From NCBI GenBank assembly GCA_001785805.1, contig MFUU01000022.1:1-15661 (forward strand): a stretch of DNA of 15,661 nt, given 5' to 3'. The position numbers were made by a program, and so were the translations under genes. Positions 11,417-15,661 of this stretch are shown piece after piece. A model generated the notes under the pieces. It worked only from the letters and a program-made list of their open reading frames with translations. It was not told where the DNA came from and did no database searches. This stretch comes from Candidatus Nomurabacteria bacterium RIFCSPLOWO2_01_FULL_39_17. Its GTDB lineage: Bacteria; Patescibacteriota; Minisyncoccia; Phycocordibacterales; UBA9973. Position 1 is the stretch's first letter, and every line of letters starts with the position of its first letter.

Positions 11417-13394
11417 GTTTAGAACCAGCCTCAAGTCCAGCCACTACATAAGAAGTGTTTTTAGAAACAGACCCTGCAACTTTGCCGCCGAGGGCGATTA
11501 TTTTCTCTTTAGCTATTTCGCGAGACATGTTTGAAAGTGCGCCAGTTAATACAAAAGTAAGTCTTGAAAATTTGTTGTTTTTTTTCTTTTCTTCTTTTAA
11601 AACAATTACTCCGTTTTTCTCTAATTTTTTTATAAAGTTTAAGTTATTTTTATCCCGAAAAAAATTATAGAGGCTTTTGGATACCGCTATGCCAATATTT
11701 TCTATTTCATTCATTTCGTCCAGATTTGCTTTTATTAAGCGTTCCAGCGTGCCGAAATTAATCGCTAAGTCTCTGGCTGTTTCTTCTCCCACATGCAGGA
11801 TTCCTAATGCCCAGAGAAATTTTGAAAGTTTAACTTTTCTTTTAATTCCTATCTCTCTTATGATATTTTCTGCAGATTTTTCTCCGAAGCGTGGCAGAAG
11901 CTCTATGTCTTCTTTTTTAAGAGTAAAAATATCTGCTACATCCGTGATTAATCCTTCATCTTTAAATCTTTTTAAAATTTTAGGACCCAGTTCGTATATT
12001 TCAAACACAGATATAAAATGTTCCAAAAATCTCTCATCTTTGGCTTTACATTTTGGATTGATACAATAATATGCAACAGACGTATCGGTCTTTTCGGCAA
12101 CATTTTTCTTTTTTACGGCTCCGCCGCACACGGGGCAAATCTTTGGCATTACAAATTTTTTTTCTCCCCCTGAACGCATCTTGGTCAATACTTCCACAAC
12201 CTTTGGAATAACATCTCCAGCTTTCTCTATTACTACTGTATCCCCTATTTTGAGCCCCAAACGCTCTATCTGATCCAAGTTGTGGAGAGTGGCTTTGGAA
12301 ACAGTAGAACCGGCAACCAGGGTTGGAGAAAATACGGCAAGGGGTGTCAACACTCCGGTGCGCCCTACATTTATTTTTATATCTTGGACTATGGTTGTCG
12401 CTTTTTCTGCTGGATATTTAAAAGCTACCATATAGCGCGGCGCTTTTCCTATCACTCCTAAAACTTCTTGTAAATCAAGGCTATCGACAGAAACTACAAT
12501 TCCATCGGTGCCATAAGGAAAATCGGGGCGGATTTTTTCAAATTTTCTTATAAAAATAATTACCTCTTCCAAGTTGTTACATTTGGCTTCTAACTTTTCA
12601 ACCTTAAAGCCCAAACTGCGAAGCATTTCGTGTTTATCGGAATGCTTGTTTAAAGAGTGATTCTTCAGCCCGAACGTATCGTAAGCTATAAAGTCCAAGT
12701 GTCTTTCCAGGGCTAATTGCGGGTCAAGTTGACGCAAACTTCCTGCCGCAGCGTTTCTGGTATTGGCAAAAAGCTGTTTCTCCGCTTTTTTATTTTTGGA
12801 ATTCAAAAGCAACAAAGTTTTTTTCGACATTAATGCTTCACCGCGAACTTCCAAATACGGAAGATGGGGTTCATTTAGTAGAATTGGAATTGAATTTATA
12901 GTCTTAAGATTTTGGGTGATGTCTTCACCCACGAATCCATCCCCCCTTGTTGCCCCCTGTATAAATTTGCCGTTTTTATAAATAAGCGACACTGCCAGTC
13001 CATCAAATTTAACTTCGCAGAAATAACCGATTTTAGAATTTTCATTTAATAATTTTTTGGTTCTTTTTTCCCAGGCTCTTAATTCTTCCTTATCAAAAAC
13101 ATCATTAAGGGATAACATTCTCTCCCGATGTTTCACCTTTTCAAATTTATCAAGTGGACGACCAGCTATTCTATTTTCGGGAGAATTTTCATCTACAAAT
13201 TCTGGATATTGAACTAAAAGCGTCCTAAGTTCGCGATTTAAAGAGTCATACACATCATCAGTTACATTTGGCGCGTTTTTTGTGTGATATGCCTCACGCA
13301 AACGCGCGATTTCATCCCGCAATTTCTGTACCCGCCTAGACACGGCGAGGCTGGTTCTTTGCTGTATTTTCTTTTCGGTATCGGATTTTTGCAT
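11352..13394 (-). CDS. ligA: NAD-dependent DNA ligase
   Basis: A 680-residue ligase that seals nicks during replication and repair using NAD. Domains: Ia helical segment (about 18-75, with the YPEFVDENSP segment), adenylation domain with catalytic K129 in the EVKFDG motif, TRGDG (149-153), EVRGE (182-186), TDGIVV (296-301) and KYPAE (326-330); OB fold (about 340-410; NVGRTGVLTP); four-cysteine zinc finger C420/C423/C444/C449; helix-hairpin-helix region (about 465-585); BRCT domain (about 610-680; FVLTGAL, LGGKV). Length and all key residues are normal. The start at 13394 is seven bases after the stop of the preceding prepilin-like gene, so ligA is probably expressed at the end of the pilin unit. 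Its last 65 bases, encoding the end of the BRCT domain, overlap the convergent toroid protein gene. Confidence 0.98.
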   Translation of the reverse strand: MQKSDTEKKIQQRTSLAVSRRVQKLRDEIARLREAYHTKNAPNVTDDVYDSLNRELRTLLVQYPEFVDENSPENRIAGRPLDKFEKVKHRERMLSLNDVFDKEELRAWEKRTKKLLNENSKIGYFCEVKFDGLAVSLIYKNGKFIQGATRGDGFVGEDITQNLKTINSIPILLNEPHLPYLEVRGEALMSKKTLLLLNSKNKKAEKQLFANTRNAAAGSLRQLDPQLALERHLDFIAYDTFGLKNHSLNKHSDKHEMLRSLGFKVEKLEAKCNNLEEVIIFIRKFEKIRPDFPYGTDGIVVSVDSLDLQEVLGVIGKAPRYMVAFKYPAEKATTIVQDIKINVGRTGVLTPLAVFSPTLVAGSTVSKATLHNLDQIERLGLKIGDTVVIEKAGDVIPKVVEVLTKMRSGGEKKFVMPKICPVCGGAVKKKNVAEKTDTSVAYYCINPKCKAKDERFLEHFISVFEIYELGPKILKRFKDEGLITDVADIFTLKKEDIELLPRFGEKSAENIIREIGIKRKVKLSKFLWALGILHVGEETARDLAINFGTLERLIKANLDEMNEIENIGIAVSKSLYNFFRDKNNLNFIKKLEKNGVIVLKEEKKKNNKFSRLTFVLTGALSNMSREIAKEKIIALGGKVAGSVSKNTSYVVAGLEAGSKLTKAKSLGIKILSGAEFLKMI

Positions 13395-13401
13395 GACAAT
13401 T

Positions 13402-13872
13402 TTAATAATTTAATTCCAGCACTCTTTCTACGCTATCTGGCCCCGGAGTGCACAATCCGGGAATCTCGCCGCCGGTATTGTAACCTTTGGATATGAGTTT
13501 AATTAGCGAGTTGGTTTTATCAAGAGTTATTTTGGCACAGCCTCGTTCTTCGTAGCCCAAACCAGACATAATAAAACTCCAAACTGGAAAGGTTCCCGAA
13601 AGGGCAATACCAGAAGGGTTAAGGCATTGTACTTTTCCTGTCCCGCCATTTTGTACAAAAGAATTTGCATCTGATCTATCGTTGAAAAGCGCGCATTCTG
13701 CGCCCATATCGGCAGCCAAAAAAGCATTGTTGGTATCTATGGTTGAGGTGCCAAATTTTATTTCCTTGAGAGCTATGTTGGCAACCCCTAAAGAAACAGC
13801 AAAAATTATACTAGAAAGCATTACCGAAAAAAGCAGCACGAATCCTCCATTTTTTTTATTTATTGTAATCAT
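13402..13872 (-). CDS. PilX-like minor pilin/pseudopilin
   Basis: A 156-residue protein. I chose the ATG at 13872 because it overlaps the stop of the preceding gene (TAATG), implying coupling; an in-frame ATG at 13884 is less likely. N-terminus: short basic stretch, then GGFVLLFSVMLSSIIFAVSLGVANIAL, a hydrophobic helix after a glycine like prepilins but without the glutamate at position 5 of the mature protein (Phe15 is there). The following AFLAADMGAECALF motif resembles the AADAG(I)ECA segment of PilX-type minor pilins. The C-terminal part carries several cysteines (QCLNP, RGCAK, GLCTPG). Missing Glu5 is typical of GspK/PilX-like tip subunits. It sits between other prepilin genes and ligA. 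Confidence 0.8.
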   Translation of the reverse strand: MITINKKNGGFVLLFSVMLSSIIFAVSLGVANIALKEIKFGTSTIDTNNAFLAADMGAECALFNDRSDANSFVQNGGTGKVQCLNPSGIALSGTFPVWSFIMSGLGYEERGCAKITLDKTNSLIKLISKGYNTGGEIPGLCTPGPDSVERVLELNY

Positions 13873-14531
13873 TATTCTATCCAATTAAATAAATTCTCTT
13901 TAAAGCTGATGCTATGTGGGCCCGACCCCTGGTTCCAGTATACGGTTGAAAAAACTTCTATTTCGGCGCTATTAATTTGATTAATTTTAATTTGCCGAGA
14001 AAATCCAGAATCAGCTCCAGAAGAATAATTATATGCTCCAGTTGATGAATTAAAAAGCAAGGGAACTTCTGAACAGGTGGGATAATAACAGGCCGATAAT
14101 AACATTTGGGTTATGGGCATGGGAGTATTTGCGGGAAAAGAAAAAATGGCATCGACATTAAAATAACACCCGTTATCGTCATTATCATTGTTTTCATCTT
14201 GGCACGAAGCTCCAGAATTAGTTAATTTGGAGTAGAAAGCTTTCCAACCGGCGTCACCAGTTGCAGAGTAAAGCATATAAGTATCGCGCATATTCCTAAT
14301 ATATTCTATGCCCTCTTGCGATAAATATTCCGCAATTACTTTCTGTTTGGCATAAAAAACATTAGTGAGACCTTGAGATAATATTATTACTAAAGCCAAA
14401 ACGGATATTGAAAAGATGGAAACAGCTACAAGTGTTTCTATCAAAGTAAACCCACACACCAACTTCTTTTTACTTCTAGAAGTTAGTGTATGGGTAAATC
14501 CGGTATTTTTTTGTTTTGAAAAAATTTTCAT
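13872..14531 (-). CDS. PilV-like type IV prepilin
   Basis: A 219-residue protein starting MKIFSKQKN. The ATG at 14531 lies four bases after the previous gene's stop; the longer in-frame start at 14615 would run back through that gene and is rejected. Prepilin peptidase site at G27/F28: CGFTLIETLVAVSIF, with Glu at mature position 5 and a long hydrophobic helix. The unusually long leader (27 residues) is basic. The motif LSQEGIEYIRNMRD (mature region) is typical of PilV-like prepilins of Parcubacteria-type genomes. The soluble domain has Cys residues around QDENNDNDDNGCY and LLSACYYPTCSEV and an Asp/Asn-rich loop that might bind calcium. Expected to be inserted in the inner membrane and assembled in a type IV pilus-like filament with its neighbours. 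Confidence 0.88.
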   Translation of the reverse strand: MKIFSKQKNTGFTHTLTSRSKKKLVCGFTLIETLVAVSIFSISVLALVIILSQGLTNVFYAKQKVIAEYLSQEGIEYIRNMRDTYMLYSATGDAGWKAFYSKLTNSGASCQDENNDNDDNGCYFNVDAIFSFPANTPMPITQMLLSACYYPTCSEVPLLFNSSTGAYNYSSGADSGFSRQIKINQINSAEIEVFSTVYWNQGSGPHSISFKENLFNWIE

Positions 14532-14535
14532 TTTT

Positions 14536-15144
14536 TTAAATATCCAACAACCTCTGGGACATTGAAGTCTGTAATGAAAATGGAGTACTGATTCCCTGAT
14601 AAAATATATTTCCAACTAATCTGATTATTACGAGAGGTTGCTGTTTATCCGAAGTTTCTGCGCCAAATACATAAAAACCAGAAGCGGCGGAGTCAATTTC
14701 AACTTCATCAGTAGTTAGCTGATAAAAATTAGTCAGACCCTGGGTTGATTTACGGATTGTATTGTCGATATCGTCTATATAATAAACCCATTGATCGTTA
14801 TCATTGCCACTTATTCCTCCGACATGTTCAAAAGCAATTCCCCATCCTTTATTATTGAAACAATTTTGTGGAATACTTATTGGGGCAGAGAGCGGCGTAT
14901 CGGCTCCAGTAAGACAATGAACATTGCTTCCTGTCCGCAAGTGTCTAGACATGTCTTCCATAATAAAATTTAAATTATCCATTACTTCGCGTATATCTTG
15001 AGATTTCTGATGAACAACGTTAGCATTTAAAAGAGCATTGATGCCTGTAGTAATAACAACTAAAAAAAGAGAGACGGCAATCATTGTTTCCACAATTGTA
15101 TAGCCTGAATTTTTTTTATTAATTTTTTTATATTTGCTTTGCAT
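14536..15144 (-). CDS. PilW-like type IV prepilin
   Basis: A 202-residue protein with a short basic leader and prepilin peptidase site at G14/Y15: SGYTIVETMIAVSLFLVVIT, Glu at mature position 5 (E19). The segment QSQDIREV-like (here KSQDIREVMDNLNFIMEDMSRHLRTG) matches the extended helix of PilW/GspJ-type minor pilins, which commonly read MxxAxxFMxxxLRxA at this place. The soluble part has two cysteines (NVHCL and PQNCFN). Start chosen because only one base separates it from the stop of the upstream gene. Part of the same minor pilin set, transcribed toward ligA. Confidence 0.88.
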   Translation of the reverse strand: MQSKYKKINKKNSGYTIVETMIAVSLFLVVITTGINALLNANVVHQKSQDIREVMDNLNFIMEDMSRHLRTGSNVHCLTGADTPLSAPISIPQNCFNNKGWGIAFEHVGGISGNDNDQWVYYIDDIDNTIRKSTQGLTNFYQLTTDEVEIDSAASGFYVFGAETSDKQQPLVIIRLVGNIFYQGISTPFSLQTSMSQRLLDI

Positions 15145-15145
15145 T

Positions 15146-15661
15146 TTAATTTATTTGAATTCTGCCAGAAACATATACTTTTATTTTAGCAGTCATTCCT
15201 GAGGGAGAGATAATAGTAATTTGGACATGAGAAACCGAGGCAGAAAAAACGGTTGTTGATGTAAAAATTGCCTCAGAATTTGGCCGAGCAAAGGTTATGG
15301 CCAAATTGGAGCCAGAAAGAGAGGTGAAAAGACTATCATCGTTATAAAAAACTGTTATATCAGAGATATAATTATTTTTTGTAATGCTTATCTTGTCTAA
15401 ACATTCATAAGTCCCACCCGAAGAAGGACAAAAAGATCCGTCGTTATAATTTCCACTCTGGTCTAAATCGGTAAAATAAATAAACTTTTTATTATCGCCA
15501 AAAGAAGAACTAAGATCAAAATATACCCCATAAGATGGCCTCCAGTCGGCGCCGAAGAGTTGAGTGGGGAGTTTTCCAGATAATGCTGATTTCTGGGCCT
15601 CGACAATTTTAAGAGCAATATCGTTTGCTAAATTTTTAATATCAACTTTTGCTTGAAACTT
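15146..15661 (-). CDS. GspH/pseudopilin-like protein, 5' end cut by the window
   Basis: An open frame of 171 codons runs from the window edge to a TAA at 15146-15148, with no start inside that fits. It begins KFQAKVDIKNLANDIALKIVEAQKSALSG in two stretches, the amphipathic helix that follows the membrane helix in pseudopilins, then a beta-rich domain: YGVYFDLSS, FIYFTDLDQSGNYN, a C(x9)C loop, LDKISITKN, LFTSLSGSNLAITFARPNSEA and VQITIISPSG, ending in KVYVSGRIQIN. This ordering (EAQ helix, Y/F-D-D strands, FxRP) is typical of GspH/FimT-like prepilins. The prepilin signal itself must lie beyond 15661. One base separates it from the PilW-like gene. Confidence 0.82.
   Translation of the reverse strand, partial: KFQAKVDIKNLANDIALKIVEAQKSALSGKLPTQLFGADWRPSYGVYFDLSSSFGDNKKFIYFTDLDQSGNYNDGSFCPSSGGTYECLDKISITKNNYISDITVFYNDDSLFTSLSGSNLAITFARPNSEAIFTSTTVFSASVSHVQITIISPSGMTAKIKVYVSGRIQIN

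Noticed and set aside
14532..14615. Longer start for the PilV-like gene.
   Set aside because: The extension lies inside the preceding gene and would place 55 residues before the prepilin cleavage site, too long for a leader.

Overview
The window looks like a chromosomal piece of an AT-rich, small-genome bacterium. The best guess is a Patescibacteria/CPR (Parcubacteria-like) lineage. This is inferred from the gene style: Parcubacteria-like prepilin gene arrays, a compact class II ribonucleotide reductase, large toroid/DUF4430 surface proteins, very tight gene spacing and no visible Shine-Dalgarno sequences. The standard code with TGA as stop fits (an ATGA start/stop overlap is used). The taxonomic call cannot be proven from this sequence alone. 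No tRNA, rRNA, CRISPR array or transposase was seen.

Layout. (1) 63-1626, plus strand: a small run of accessory-looking genes, namely a minimal XRE-type repressor followed by three small membrane-anchored proteins of unknown function, closed by a GC-rich inverted-repeat block and terminator-like hairpin (1627-1763). (2) 1852-4449, plus: a P2-like cation P-type ATPase with altered ion-site residues. (3) 4478-4816, minus: a small PF04020-type membrane protein. (4) 4903-11416, plus: a vitamin B12 block. One transcription unit holds an ECF-type S component, an adenosylcobalamin-dependent class II ribonucleotide reductase and a PduO-type cobalamin adenosyltransferase. A second unit sits behind a compact cobalamin riboswitch with its own terminator, and encodes a membrane-anchored DUF4430 (transcobalamin C-terminal-like) protein and a 769-residue exported protein combining a DUF4430-like beta domain with an alpha/alpha toroid. 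(5) 11352-15661, minus: four prepilin-like genes (the first cut by the window edge) running into ligA, with almost no gaps.

How it fits together. The B12 block reads as a capture, import, activation and use chain. Surface proteins resembling the two halves of animal intrinsic factor/transcobalamin would capture corrinoid, an S component would take it across the membrane, the adenosyltransferase would make adenosylcobalamin, and NrdJ would consume it to make deoxynucleotides. The two units share an unexpected promoter element: a perfect DnaA-box sequence (TTATCCACA), one base, then a TTGCA-containing -35 region. A further DnaA box and a 13-bp hairpin lie between the units. This suggests joint control by replication state (DnaA) and vitamin supply (riboswitch). 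The assembly of known families into this pathway, and the shared element, are inferences from the sequence and are the most interesting part of the window.
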